DNA of 39,662 nt from Hafnia paralvei ATCC 29927 (lineage in GTDB: Bacteria > Pseudomonadota > Gammaproteobacteria > Enterobacterales > Enterobacteriaceae): assembly GCF_001655005.1 (NCBI RefSeq), contig NZ_LXET01000023.1:1-39662 (forward strand). Direction: 5' to 3'. The position numbers were made by a program, and so were the translations under genes. The notes under the pieces were generated by a model. It did not search any database and was not told the origin of the DNA. It was given only the letters and a program-made list of their open reading frames with translations. Within the stretch, counting starts at the first letter, position 1. Each line of letters starts with the position of its first letter. Positions 28,427 through 36,347 of this stretch are shown here, piece after piece.

Positions 28427-28778
28427 GTATGAGAGATATGATAACGGCGCAACTTTTCGTATATCTATTGTGCGGAGTGTGCGCTGGTACATTCAGCTCG
28501 GACACCTTCGACTGAGGTGGTGTATAAATATCGTAATTGATAGGCGGTCGAAACATTTCGCCGCCGTTCTATAAACGAATGGCGAGCGAAACCTTATCCC
28601 CCTAAAAAACAAATCAGACTCCGATCACATTTTCTGTTAGAATCCAGCACAATTATGTTGCACTCGCAGTTTGTGCCTATCCCTCGTGGTGATTTCTTAT
28701 ACTACCGCGTCTGATAAATCCACCCGGAAACTGCACCCGTCCTTTCGGGTCAAGGTGGATTTGGAGTTTTACCCTAAT
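28427..28778 (+). promoter_or_regulatory. Gap between bapD and rhlE
   Basis: No gene is seen. An imperfect hairpin at 28556-28591 (arms TTTCGCCGCCGTTC and GAATGGCGAGCGAAA, one bulge and one mismatch) lacks a T-tract, so it is not a clear terminator. The rhlE promoter should lie here. The open frame that continues upstream of rhlE to 28671 has no homology to RhlE and is ignored. GGAG at 28763-28766 precedes the rhlE start by 12 bases, slightly far. Confidence 0.45.
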
Positions 28779-30176
28779 ATGTCTTTTGATACTCTCGGCC
28801 TGAGTGCCGAATTGCTGCGCGCTGTTGAAGAACAGGGCTACCGCGAACCTACGCCTATCCAATCCCAAGCTATCCCCGTCGTTCTACAGCGCCGTGACCT
28901 GATGGCCAGTGCGCAAACGGGCACGGGTAAAACCGCGGGCTTTACCTTGCCGCTGTTACAAATTCTTTCTCAGGATGCTCAGCCAGTAAAAGGCCGTCGC
29001 CCTGTACGCGCGTTAATTTTGACACCAACCCGCGAGCTGGCAGCCCAGATCGGCGAGAACGTGCGTGATTACAGCAAGTATTTGAATCTTCGTTCTCTGG
29101 TTGTCTTCGGTGGCGTCAGCATTAACCCGCAGATGATGAAACTACGCGGTGGTGTTGATGTGCTGGTGGCAACGCCGGGACGTTTGCTGGACTTGGAACA
29201 TCAACACGCGGTTGACTTGTCTAAAGTTGAGATTTTGGTGTTGGATGAAGCTGACCGTATGCTGGATATGGGCTTTATCCATGATATCCGTCGCGTGTTA
29301 GCTAAGCTGCCCGCTAAGCGCCAAAACCTGCTGTTTTCCGCAACGTTCTCTGACGAAATCAAAGAACTGGCAAACAAACTGCTGACCAATCCTGCCTCCG
29401 TTGAGGTCGCGCGTCGCAACACTGCCTCTGAGCAGGTTGCGCAGTCGGTGCATTTTGTGGATAAACGCCGTAAGCGTGAACTGCTGTCGCAGCTGATTGG
29501 CACTCATAATTGGCAGCAGGTGCTGGTATTTACCCGTACTAAATATGGTGCAAACCATTTGGCTGAACAGTTGAATAAAGACGGTATCACCGCTGCGGCT
29601 ATTCATGGTAATAAAAGCCAAGGCGCACGTACCCGAGCATTAGCCGACTTCAAAACAGGCTCAATTCGTGTACTGGTGGCGACCGATATCGCCGCTCGTG
29701 GTTTAGATATCGATCAGTTACCTCATGTGGTTAACTTCGAGCTGCCAAACGTACCGGAAGATTACGTACACCGTATCGGCCGTACTGGTCGTGCCGAATG
29801 TACCGGCGAAGCACTGTCATTAGTCTGCGTGGATGAACATAAGCTGCTGCGTGATATTGAGCGCCTGCTTAAACGCGAAATTCCGCGTATCGCTATTGAA
29901 GGCTATGAGCCAGACCCTAGCATTAAGGCCGATCCAATCCAGAATGGCCGTCAAAGCCAAGGTCGCGGTCAAGGCCGTGGTCAATCTCAGGGACGCAGCC
30001 AAGGTAACGGACAATCGCGTGATGGCGCTCGCTCCGGCGATAAACCTCGCGCAAACAACGGTGGCCAACGCCGTGCGCAGGGAGAAGGACGTAAGCCTGA
30101 ATCTCGCGGTGATGCCCCTGCATCACAGCAGCGTCGTCCGTATCGTGGAAACAAGAAAACGGCAACGACTGCGTAA
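28779..30176 (+). CDS. rhlE: ATP-dependent RNA helicase RhlE
   Basis: DEAD-box RNA helicase, in E. coli linked to ribosome maturation and RNA turnover. The 465-residue protein shows every helicase motif in order: Q motif (GYREPTPIQ), motif I AQTGTGKT at 45-52, PTRELAAQI, TPGR, DEAD near 155, the SAT motif (LLFSATFSDEI), VLVATDIAARGLDI and HRIGRTGR near 331. From about residue 385 comes a basic, glutamine/glycine/arginine-rich tail with QGRGQ-type repeats, usual for RhlE and used for RNA contacts. I chose the ATG at 28779 because the protein then begins MSFDTLGLS as in relatives. In E. coli rhlE lies next to cecR, which here is 19 kb away. Confidence 0.96.
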   Translation: MSFDTLGLSAELLRAVEEQGYREPTPIQSQAIPVVLQRRDLMASAQTGTGKTAGFTLPLLQILSQDAQPVKGRRPVRALILTPTRELAAQIGENVRDYSKYLNLRSLVVFGGVSINPQMMKLRGGVDVLVATPGRLLDLEHQHAVDLSKVEILVLDEADRMLDMGFIHDIRRVLAKLPAKRQNLLFSATFSDEIKELANKLLTNPASVEVARRNTASEQVAQSVHFVDKRRKRELLSQLIGTHNWQQVLVFTRTKYGANHLAEQLNKDGITAAAIHGNKSQGARTRALADFKTGSIRVLVATDIAARGLDIDQLPHVVNFELPNVPEDYVHRIGRTGRAECTGEALSLVCVDEHKLLRDIERLLKREIPRIAIEGYEPDPSIKADPIQNGRQSQGRGQGRGQSQGRSQGNGQSRDGARSGDKPRANNGGQRRAQGEGRKPESRGDAPASQQRRPYRGNKKTATTA

Positions 30177-30200
30177 GTGTCGTCCTCGATTCATGATAAA

Positions 30201-30226
30201 AGCCAGCCTTCGGGCTGGCTTTTTTT
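30201..30226 (+). terminator. Rho-independent terminator of rhlE
   Basis: AGCCAGCC, tetraloop TTCG, GGCTGGCT, then a T-tract (seven T including the last stem base). It lies 25 bases after the rhlE stop and is a textbook intrinsic terminator. Confidence 0.95.
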
Positions 30227-30301
30227 ATGGTCGAATTTTTTGTACAAGTAAAATAGAGAAAATCGATAAGCCAGCACCGCGAAGTTTGCGGTGCAAGGAA
30301 A

Positions 30302-30367
30302 TCAAAGGTAGTTATACGCGTATACCGCAGCGGCCATGATAATCATCACGATGGTTATTTTTCTCAT
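30302..30367 (-). CDS. Possible 21-residue membrane peptide
   Basis: The peptide reads MRKITIVMIIMAAAVYAYNY plus a final L. It is a positively charged N-terminus followed by an uninterrupted hydrophobic helix, the layout of the small single-pass membrane proteins of enterobacteria such as YoaJ. GAGA lies about seven bases upstream of the ATG as a possible ribosome-binding site. It occupies otherwise empty sequence downstream of rhlE, on the opposite strand. No homologue is recognised with confidence. A chance open frame of this size is possible. Confidence 0.35.
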   Translation of the reverse strand: MRKITIVMIIMAAAVYAYNYL

Positions 30368-30476
30368 TAGGGGTCTCTGGCTAATTTGAAGAGGGCACAG
30401 CTTAGCATAAAGCCGTGTTTTGAGTTATGACGCAGGTAACAGTCCAAGGTGTGTGGCGGATGCGCAGCTAGCCCGC

Positions 30477-30746
30477 TCATGAGTCACTATCTGAAATGAT
30501 GCTTATTTTGACAGATGGAGGAGCGGATTCTGCGCTGTGCGTATCGATAACGATGTTCCATATACCGTCATACGGAACTTCTATCACCGCGGGAAAAGAA
30601 CTAAAAAACCCCCCATGATAATCAGCCCAGCTATCGCGACAAAAGCGGTCGTATTGCTTTTCATGGATCAGAAGAACCTTTGCAGGCTCCGAACATACTA
30701 CTTTCACATAGCTATTGCCCGCTAAATAGCAACGACTGGTTTTCAT
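30477..30746 (-). CDS. DUF1883-family protein
   Basis: Small protein of 89 residues whose middle part (VVCSEPAKVLLIHEKQYDRF, then YHGGFFSSFPAVIEVPYDGI, then WNIVIDT) matches the pattern I know for DUF1883, a small beta-rich domain of unknown function occurring alone or fused to TIR-like domains. No signal peptide or membrane segment is seen. It stands alone on the minus strand, with the terminator of the next minus-strand unit upstream of it (30769-30805), so it likely has its own promoter. The overlapping plus-strand frame is a shadow. No function is proposed. Confidence 0.7.
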   Translation of the reverse strand: MKTSRCYLAGNSYVKVVCSEPAKVLLIHEKQYDRFCRDSWADYHGGFFSSFPAVIEVPYDGIWNIVIDTHSAESAPPSVKISIISDSDS

Positions 30747-30768
30747 TCAATAGAGCTCCATACGCAAT

Positions 30769-30805
30769 AAAAAAAAACTCTCATCCCCGTATGTGTGGAT
30801 GAGAG
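30769..30805 (-). terminator. Intrinsic terminator, minus strand
   Basis: CTCTCATCC (30778-30786) pairs perfectly with GGATGAGAG (30797-30805) across a 10-base loop. On the minus strand the stem is followed by nine T (A-tract 30769-30777). It would stop transcripts coming from the hdeB side before the DUF1883 gene. Confidence 0.85.
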
Positions 30806-31120
30806 TAGCCATAGGCCAACACCAGGGAAACTTACAAATTACGTTGAGTGATGAAATTGTTATAACGCATAAATTTACATAAGTTATTGATTTAGATCTA
30901 TTAAATTTATTAACCAAATGCGTGTTTTGATTTTTTTATATAATCAAATCTTATTGAATTAATTAACTGATTGAAAATAAAAAGTTTTTTAAGTGGTGTG
31001 GGGGTGGGTGTTGGATAGGATAAATCGCTTTATTAAACCATTTAACAAAATTCGTGCATGATTTATTTATAGATGGATGAGGTTTGCTTCAGGATGGAAG
31101 CCATTTATTGTTGTGCTGAC
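30806..31120. other. AT-rich stretch with no gene seen
   Basis: Between the terminator at 30769-30805 and the hdeB terminator at 31121-31159 there is AT-rich DNA with short homopolymer runs and a G-rich patch near 30995-31015. I see no coding region, tRNA or strong inverted repeat. Confidence 0.6.
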
Positions 31121-31159
31121 AATAAAAATTTGCGTCGACCTGAGCGTGCAGGTCGACGC
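31121..31159 (-). terminator. Terminator of the hdeB-type gene
   Basis: GCGTCGACCTG (31132-31142) and its exact complement (31149-31159) flank a six-base loop. On the minus strand the stem is followed by AAA then TTTTTATT. It begins 29 bases after the hdeB stop, the right place and strand for a terminator. Confidence 0.8.
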
Positions 31160-31188
31160 GATAACATGTTGCTCTCTACAGGAGAAAA

Positions 31189-31509
31189 CTAATGAGCAAT
31201 CAGCGATTGTAGGTTGTTTTTGAATTCGTAGACGTTAGCTTTTGGGGATTTTTTGCAAAACTCGAGTGTTTGAGGAACGGCGACGGTTTCGACCATATTC
31301 AGATCAACAGAATCTCCACCTTTGTATTCAGTCTTATCGTTGAGCATCCAAAGCGCGACAGGAGCCATGGCTTTAGGATTCAGGTTGACGAACTCTTCAC
31401 AGGTCATTTTGCTTGGGTTATTTTCTGCTGCCTGCACGCTGGTTATTGATGCAAGTAGTAGGCTTGCCGCTAAAGCGCATCCAGATAGTAAAGCATGTTT
31501 AGTTTTCAT
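31189..31509 (-). CDS. hdeB: Periplasmic acid-stress chaperone HdeB
   Basis: ATP-independent periplasmic chaperone that protects proteins at low pH. It has 106 residues: a Sec signal peptide (1-27, ending SVQA) and a mature part with the family core MTCEEFVNLNPKAMAPVALW, then YKGGDSV and LEFCKK. C37 and C85 are the two conserved cysteines of the HdeA/HdeB disulfide. I chose the ATG at 31509, not the longer open frame to 31671, because only this start gives a signal peptide, and AAGGAT lies eight bases before it. No hdeA is seen beside it, unlike the E. coli hdeAB pair. The AraC-type gene upstream is a plausible regulator. Confidence 0.9.
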   Translation of the reverse strand: MKTKHALLSGCALAASLLLASITSVQAAENNPSKMTCEEFVNLNPKAMAPVALWMLNDKTEYKGGDSVDLNMVETVAVPQTLEFCKKSPKANVYEFKNNLQSLIAH

Positions 31510-31549
31510 TAAGATATCCTTTATACATATGTCGAAAATTATCGCTGTA

Positions 31550-31580
31550 AGTATAGGCTGATAAAATTTAAATTTGACAA
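31550..31580 (-). promoter_or_regulatory. Candidate hdeB promoter
   Basis: On the minus strand the -10 region CTATACT (31550-31556) is followed by TACAG; TTGTCA at 31575-31580 could be the -35, with a long spacer of 19. A good -10 with a weak, poorly spaced -35 would suit the stationary-phase sigma factor that controls hde genes in E. coli, but that is inference. Confidence 0.4.
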
Positions 31581-31646
31581 AAAATGGGCCAAAGTTTGTC
31601 GGTTTTGGATATTTACAACGGCAAGGATCTAAGTCTCGGTGGGCTG

Positions 31647-32402
31647 TTACGCAGCCATCTGTTTTCGGCAAAATTGATAAGGTGTAACGCCGTAATGGTT
31701 TTTAAATACAAATATAAAGTAAGATAAATGGCTATAGCCGCACTGCTCAGCTAGCTGTGATATTGTTAGGTTACTGTTTATACTCAACTGCTTAGCAGCA
31801 TACTGCATCCTACTCTTAACAAGTATTTTTTGGTAACTCGTACCTTCCTGCTTAAGTTTTTTCTTTAAGGTGCTTGAACTGACAAAAAGTAATCTTGCGA
31901 TTGAGTCTAAAGACCAGTTTTTTGTAAGGTCACTCATAATTAACTCTTGAACAGCGAATGCTAGCCCTAAATTAATCTCTTTGACGAGGTAGGGGATAAA
32001 GTCTTTATCTGTGGAGAATGTATAAAGCAGTAAATGAAGTAATCTCTTGTGATAGTATGCCTCTATCGTTGATAAGTGGGAACTTTTTGAAAGTCTGATG
32101 ACTAATGAGAATACCTCAACGAATATGCATTTAGAGATAAACTCCCAATATTTTTTTTTCGGTCTATAGGGCAAATGATAAGCATCAGATGTCGTTGATG
32201 CCAAAAAGTCACGAATAGTGCAGTGATCAATTTTTATCACTTCAATCAGCCCATCAGACAGTATGGTATGACTGCTTGCTTGACAGTTGAGGAGTATTTT
32301 ATGGCATGCAGGTACAAGGACTTTTGTAATATCATCAATGACTACCGTTGATTCTTGATGACAAAGCACAACCGCAAAACAGCTATCATATCCAAGCTTC
32401 AT
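31647..32402 (-). CDS. AraC-family transcriptional regulator (GadX/AppY-like)
   Basis: DNA-binding regulator of 251 residues. The C-terminal 95 residues carry the two AraC helix-turn-helix motifs: WSLDSIARLLFVSSSTLKKKL for the first, and ISQLAEQCGYSHLSYFIFVF leading to the family end FKNHYGVTPYQFCRK for the second. The N-terminal part has no recognised ligand domain; its layout resembles GadX, GadW and AppY-type acid or stationary-phase regulators. A strong GGAGG precedes the ATG. The stop is 137 bases upstream of hdeB on the same strand, so control of hdeB is likely but not shown. Its AT-rich codon use points to horizontal transfer. Confidence 0.85.
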   Translation of the reverse strand: MKLGYDSCFAVVLCHQESTVVIDDITKVLVPACHKILLNCQASSHTILSDGLIEVIKIDHCTIRDFLASTTSDAYHLPYRPKKKYWEFISKCIFVEVFSLVIRLSKSSHLSTIEAYYHKRLLHLLLYTFSTDKDFIPYLVKEINLGLAFAVQELIMSDLTKNWSLDSIARLLFVSSSTLKKKLKQEGTSYQKILVKSRMQYAAKQLSINSNLTISQLAEQCGYSHLSYFIFVFKNHYGVTPYQFCRKQMAA

Positions 32403-32953
32403 ACACCCTCCAATAAGTACTCAATATAATCTAATTGTTATAAATCACTTTAATCAGTGATAGCCGTAGATATAGCTCAATGTTAATTGGATGTAAAATG
32501 AAATAATATCACTATGAAATGAATATAAGATTTATCTTAATTGGTATTTCAAATGCTTTTAGGTTTATTTAATTATGAGAAATTTGAGTATCACTATTAT
32601 GTATTTTTTTATAAAAATAAGCTTTTTTTAAAGTATGTACAGAGGTTATAGCCTCATGAAATCTATATCTTTATCGTTTTTTCTAATCACAGTGATGCTT
32701 GTTTTTATATTTAACGATATAGTCCCATGAAAAACTATAATGATGGTTATGATGAGGTGCGTGAATTCATATCGAGGAAGAGGTGCGCCGAACTACACTA
32801 GGCTCGGTGGAAGGTTAAGAGATTAATGATGTAGCATTTGAAATAGCCAATTTAGGTCAAATGCTACATGAATAATGCTGATGGTTTTATTTGCTAAATA
32901 ATTTATATTTAATATATAGGGAGAAATATTTTATCCAATCGACAAATTTCTTA
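32403..32953. other. AT-rich gap upstream of the AraC regulator
   Basis: No gene is seen in these about 550 bases. The part near 32403-32720 is strongly AT-rich and should contain the promoter of the minus-strand AraC gene. The only distinct structure is the inverted repeat at 32829-32869. Confidence 0.55.
32829..32869. repeat. Perfect 13-bp inverted repeat
   Basis: ATGTAGCATTTGA (32829-32841) and its exact complement (32857-32869) flank a 15-base loop. No adjacent T-tract exists on either strand, so a terminator is unlikely. It could be a protein-binding site or the trace of a mobile element end. Confidence 0.6.
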
Positions 32954-33448
32954 TCAGAAAGGAGTTTTTTTTGCCTTTATTCTAAGCAGGCTAGCATTAG
33001 GTGTCAGTTTTAATTGCGTGTCTTTCCATGGAGATTGATTCAGGTAATAAAAGAAAATCGAGACTCAAATATCATAAACCACGGTTTATTTTTTGTAACA
33101 TAATGCAAAATGGTTGTGCCACGAGATGCATTATCATCTACCCTATCGATAGGGCTTAGCGTTATAGTTTTATTATATTTCTTGTCAATTAATTTAATGT
33201 TTTCGTTTAAGAGTATATTTAATACATCCTGATCGGCATATTTATAAATTGTACCGCTATTGATCATGTTAAATGCCACGGCGGTGACATTTTTAAAATT
33301 CCACTCAGATACATTGATAAATAAAAATCCTGCATTGAAATATTTATCGGTATCAATACCGTATCCTAGTGTGCTGGCTTTCTGTTGCATCTCTTTAGAG
33401 TCAGCAACTACAGCAGCAATATGTCCTTTAAGGTTTAGATCATGTACC
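32954..33448 (-). pseudogene. Broken family 8 glycosyltransferase
   Basis: Remnant of an LPS-type glycosyltransferase (GT8, WaaJ/RfaJ-like). Read on the minus strand from the junction it gives VHDLNLKGHIAAVVADSKE, then YFNAGFLFINVSEWN, YADQDVLNILL and ILHYVTKNKPW, which are GT8 landmarks (N-A-G-x-x-x-x-N and D-Q-D). The first part of the gene, with the catalytic DxD region, is missing because the sequence switches to phage DNA near 33446. The main frame stops at 33040. A shift of one frame near 33045-33065 restores the typical C-terminus FYYLNQSPWKD, continuing to a stop at 32954. It is therefore truncated and frameshifted and should be inactive. Confidence 0.8.
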
Positions 33449-33961
33449 GCCGGTGCGCGTAATGCTTACCGCTTTTACGCCAAGTCCGCCGATCCCGATG
33501 TATTGGACGCCGAGGCCTATGGACCCCAAACCCACAACCGACCCGGTGAGGTGGATGTGTATGTGCTATCACGTACCGGAAGCGGTACCGCCCCCCAAGC
33601 GCTACTTGATACGGTCAGTCATGCATTAAACGAAGATGAAGTGCGACCGTTAACGGATTACGTCACGGTACAAAGCGCAGTTTTGAGTGAATACGCCGTG
33701 GTGGCCACGCTGGATATTCCTGATGGTCCTGACGCGCAGACGGTATTGGAGAGCGCAAGAGCAGCGCTAGAAACCTATGTGGCGCAGGTGCATCGCATTG
33801 GCGGTGTGGCACCGCTTTCGGGTATTTACCGCGCCCTGCATCAACCGGGTGTCACCCGCGTTCATCTAGAACAACCCACCGCGGATATTGAAGCTAAAAC
33901 GGGATCAGCGCCTTATTGCAGCGCGATCACCTTGAGTTTGCTGGGGGGAGGCGATGTATAA
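33446..33961 (+). pseudogene. J: C-terminal part of P2-like baseplate protein J
   Basis: The frame carries the last 171 codons of a baseplate assembly protein of the P2 gpJ family: TAGARNAYRFYAKSADPDV, then EVDVYVLSRTGSGTA, VRPLTDYVTVQSAV and AYVAQVHRIGG. About half the protein is missing at the N-terminus. The open frame continues upstream to 33260, but those codons are antisense to the glycosyltransferase remnant and not phage protein. The stop overlaps the start of gene I by 8 bases, as expected in an intact tail operon. Confidence 0.88.
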
Positions 33962-34505
33962 AACGTTACTTCCTCTCAATGCGCTCACCTCAGAACGTGC
34001 GCTCGAGCAGGCTAGCGCTGAACAAATTCTTGCGCTGCCGGTTCCCATTCGGCATGTCAAAGATCCCGCGACCTGTCCGGCACATTTGTTGCCGTGGTTA
34101 GCATGGGAATACGCGGTGGACTATTGGAACCCCGAATGGGACGAGGCGCAAAAGCGGCAGGTTATCGCGGATGCAGCGTATGTCCATCAGCATCGAGGGA
34201 CCGCAGGCGCAGTGCGACGATCGTTAAGCGCTGTGGGGCTACCGACTACGGTGGTGGAGTGGTGGCAAGATCAACCAAGACAAGCTCCGTATACCTTCCG
34301 CATTGAGGTTTATAGCACGCAGGGTGTGACCGAAGCCTTGTATGAACAGATCCGCAACCTTACCGACCGCGCCAAAAACCTCCGCAGCCATCTGAGCAAG
34401 ATAGATGTGATCACCGACGTGGGGACTGAGGGGGCATTTTACATTTCGGGTGCGGTAACGGCGCATGTTGATATCGATATTTTTGCACGGGAGCCCAATG
34501 GCTAA
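33954..34505 (+). CDS. I: P2-like baseplate/tail protein I
   Basis: Baseplate wedge component of a contractile-tail phage, 183 residues. The sequence has family landmarks: LPLNALTSERALEQA at the start, PATCPAHLLPWLAWEYAVDYWNPEW, then VHQHRGTAGAVRRSLSAVGL. It overlaps J upstream by 8 bases and H downstream by 8 bases, the tight packing of the P2 order J-I-H. The frame is intact, but without the rest of the baseplate genes it cannot make a tail on its own in this locus. Confidence 0.88.
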   Translation: MYKTLLPLNALTSERALEQASAEQILALPVPIRHVKDPATCPAHLLPWLAWEYAVDYWNPEWDEAQKRQVIADAAYVHQHRGTAGAVRRSLSAVGLPTTVVEWWQDQPRQAPYTFRIEVYSTQGVTEALYEQIRNLTDRAKNLRSHLSKIDVITDVGTEGAFYISGAVTAHVDIDIFAREPNG

Positions 34506-36333
34506 CTTTTACAGCATTATCACGAATCGAGGCAAAGAGCTCGAGGCCGAGGCGCTGGCGAGTGGAACCAAAATTACGCTGGCGAAATTTGTCGTAGGGG
34601 ATGGCAATGGGCAGGCGGTGGCCCCCAAGCCAACACAGACCAAGCTTATCAATGAGCAGTACCGAGGGGATATTGGGGAACTGAGTGTTTCTCCCGATCA
34701 ACCGACCCAGATGATGGCGAAAGTCGTCCTACCGACTGAGGTGGGCGGTTTTACCGTCCGTGAAATCGGAATGCTTACTGACGCAGGCGAGCTGTATGCC
34801 GTGGCGAACTGTGCTGCGATTGAAAAGCCTGTGGGCGGTGTCAGCGTCAATATGCAGTTTCGTCTGGCGGTGTCAGATACGGCCAATATCACGTTAAACG
34901 TAGCGACAGGCGATGGACTGTTTTTACGGATTGACCAGGATCTGACTGAAATCCGTGGGCGAGGTGCGCAGGCGCAAAAGACAGCCCGAGAGTCGCTGGC
35001 GATCGTGGATGCCTCAACAAAGCAAAGGGGGTTGGTGCAACTCAATAGTGCGACTAACAGCACGAGTGAAATACAGGCGGCAACACCGGCTGCAGTGAAA
35101 GCGGCCAATGATAATGCCAATACGCGCCTAGAAAAAAATAAGAATCTGTCCGATCTAAGCGATAAACTGCTGGCGCGTAAGAATTTAGCGCTTGGCACAG
35201 CTGCAACTTCCAACGTTCAAAAATCTATTACGGATAATACCCCTAATGCATTGATGATAAATGGCGCGTGGGGGGGGGCGAGCGGTGTGGGTATGGTGGA
35301 TAGCGATATTTTATCGCCAACCAGTATTGGCAATACCTTTTTTAACCAAGGCGGCGGCGCTGCAAATAGTCATTTTGGCGGTTATGGAACGGGCATTCAC
35401 TTATCGTATGGTTCGAACGGTGATAACAAACAGAGATTAACCGCCAACCTCTTTGTTGATTCTGCAGGGAACCTATCCGTTGAATGGCTAGCGGTGAACA
35501 AAAGCGATGGTGCTATTGTCGTTAAGCGTATTCAAAAACTTTATGGACCATTAAATAAACCCTCGGCAAGTGATATTCGAGCATTTCCAGACAATGGCAT
35601 TCTACCAACAGGAACGAACCTAAATACACTTACAGGGACAAAACAGGGGTTCTACTTTCAATCAACAAATTCAAATGCCACAACTGCATTAAATTACCCT
35701 GTCAATTCAGCCGGTAGCTTATGCGTTATGAGAAATGGTGCAAATGGTAATGACGGATGCACTCAAGAATACCGGCCTTATAACAGCTCTGTCGTCTTTA
35801 GCCGCATCTACGATGTAGCCTCAAATAAATGGTCGGCATGGGATTATATCTACAGCAAAAATAATCCACCTAGCGCAAGTGCGGTAGGGGCGCTGCCTAT
35901 TGGTGGTGGCACCCTTAATGGAAATCTGACGGTGAAAAATACATTACAGGTCGGTGGTGTTGGAAATGCTGCGATAAATATTGGTGATAACGATTCAGGC
36001 TTGCGCAGCTCTGTCGATGGTCAAGTGGATTTATATGCTAATGGCCGAATGTATGGCTATTGGAACACGACAACGTTGGGATTTGCAGGCCAGATGATAC
36101 CTAGCAATTACAACAATTTTGATGCGCGGTATATCAACAACCTACAGATGGGTGCCGAAGAATATAAAGATATTCCTTACCCCGGACAGGCCAGTATTCC
36201 TTTAGGCGCGTGTATCACCGCCATCGTGGGAACTACCAAGCCTACAGGCGGCGGCGTTGGTTTTTATATCTCACGGATCTATTTCCGTCGCATTCAAAAA
36301 TATATCGCTGGGTCTTGGAAAAACATTGCGTAA
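34498..36333 (+). CDS. H: Phage tail fibre protein (P2 H-like)
   Basis: Receptor-binding tail fibre of 611 residues. The N-terminal about 170 residues match the conserved tail-collar/fibre attachment domain (FYSIITNRGKELEAEALASG, then VGGFTVREIGMLTD). A trimer-forming shaft follows with repeats such as RGLVQLNSAT and LPIGGGTLNGNLTV. The distal part (about 450-611) is specific and not recognised. I chose the ATG at 34498, preceded by GGGAG, which gives the usual MANFYSIIT start; the open frame extends 11 codons further upstream inside I. The assembly gene follows 14 bases after the stop. The frame is complete, so the fibre may still be functional if supplied to another phage. Confidence 0.87.
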   Translation: MANFYSIITNRGKELEAEALASGTKITLAKFVVGDGNGQAVAPKPTQTKLINEQYRGDIGELSVSPDQPTQMMAKVVLPTEVGGFTVREIGMLTDAGELYAVANCAAIEKPVGGVSVNMQFRLAVSDTANITLNVATGDGLFLRIDQDLTEIRGRGAQAQKTARESLAIVDASTKQRGLVQLNSATNSTSEIQAATPAAVKAANDNANTRLEKNKNLSDLSDKLLARKNLALGTAATSNVQKSITDNTPNALMINGAWGGASGVGMVDSDILSPTSIGNTFFNQGGGAANSHFGGYGTGIHLSYGSNGDNKQRLTANLFVDSAGNLSVEWLAVNKSDGAIVVKRIQKLYGPLNKPSASDIRAFPDNGILPTGTNLNTLTGTKQGFYFQSTNSNATTALNYPVNSAGSLCVMRNGANGNDGCTQEYRPYNSSVVFSRIYDVASNKWSAWDYIYSKNNPPSASAVGALPIGGGTLNGNLTVKNTLQVGGVGNAAINIGDNDSGLRSSVDGQVDLYANGRMYGYWNTTTLGFAGQMIPSNYNNFDARYINNLQMGAEEYKDIPYPGQASIPLGACITAIVGTTKPTGGGVGFYISRIYFRRIQKYIAGSWKNIA

Positions 36334-36347
36334 GGGAGAAAGGCTGC

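Noticed and set aside
28671..28778. N-terminal extension of rhlE
   Set aside because: The extra 36 codons do not resemble RhlE, and the family start MSFD lies at 28779.
29833..30339. Plus-strand 168-codon frame overlapping the rhlE end
   Set aside because: It is an out-of-frame shadow of the repetitive rhlE tail running over the rhlE terminator.
31510..31671. N-terminal extension of hdeB
   Set aside because: It would bury the signal peptide inside the protein and covers the likely promoter.
33260..33961. Single open frame of 233 codons spanning the phage junction
   Set aside because: The first about 62 codons are antisense to the glycosyltransferase remnant; only the part from 33446 is baseplate protein J.
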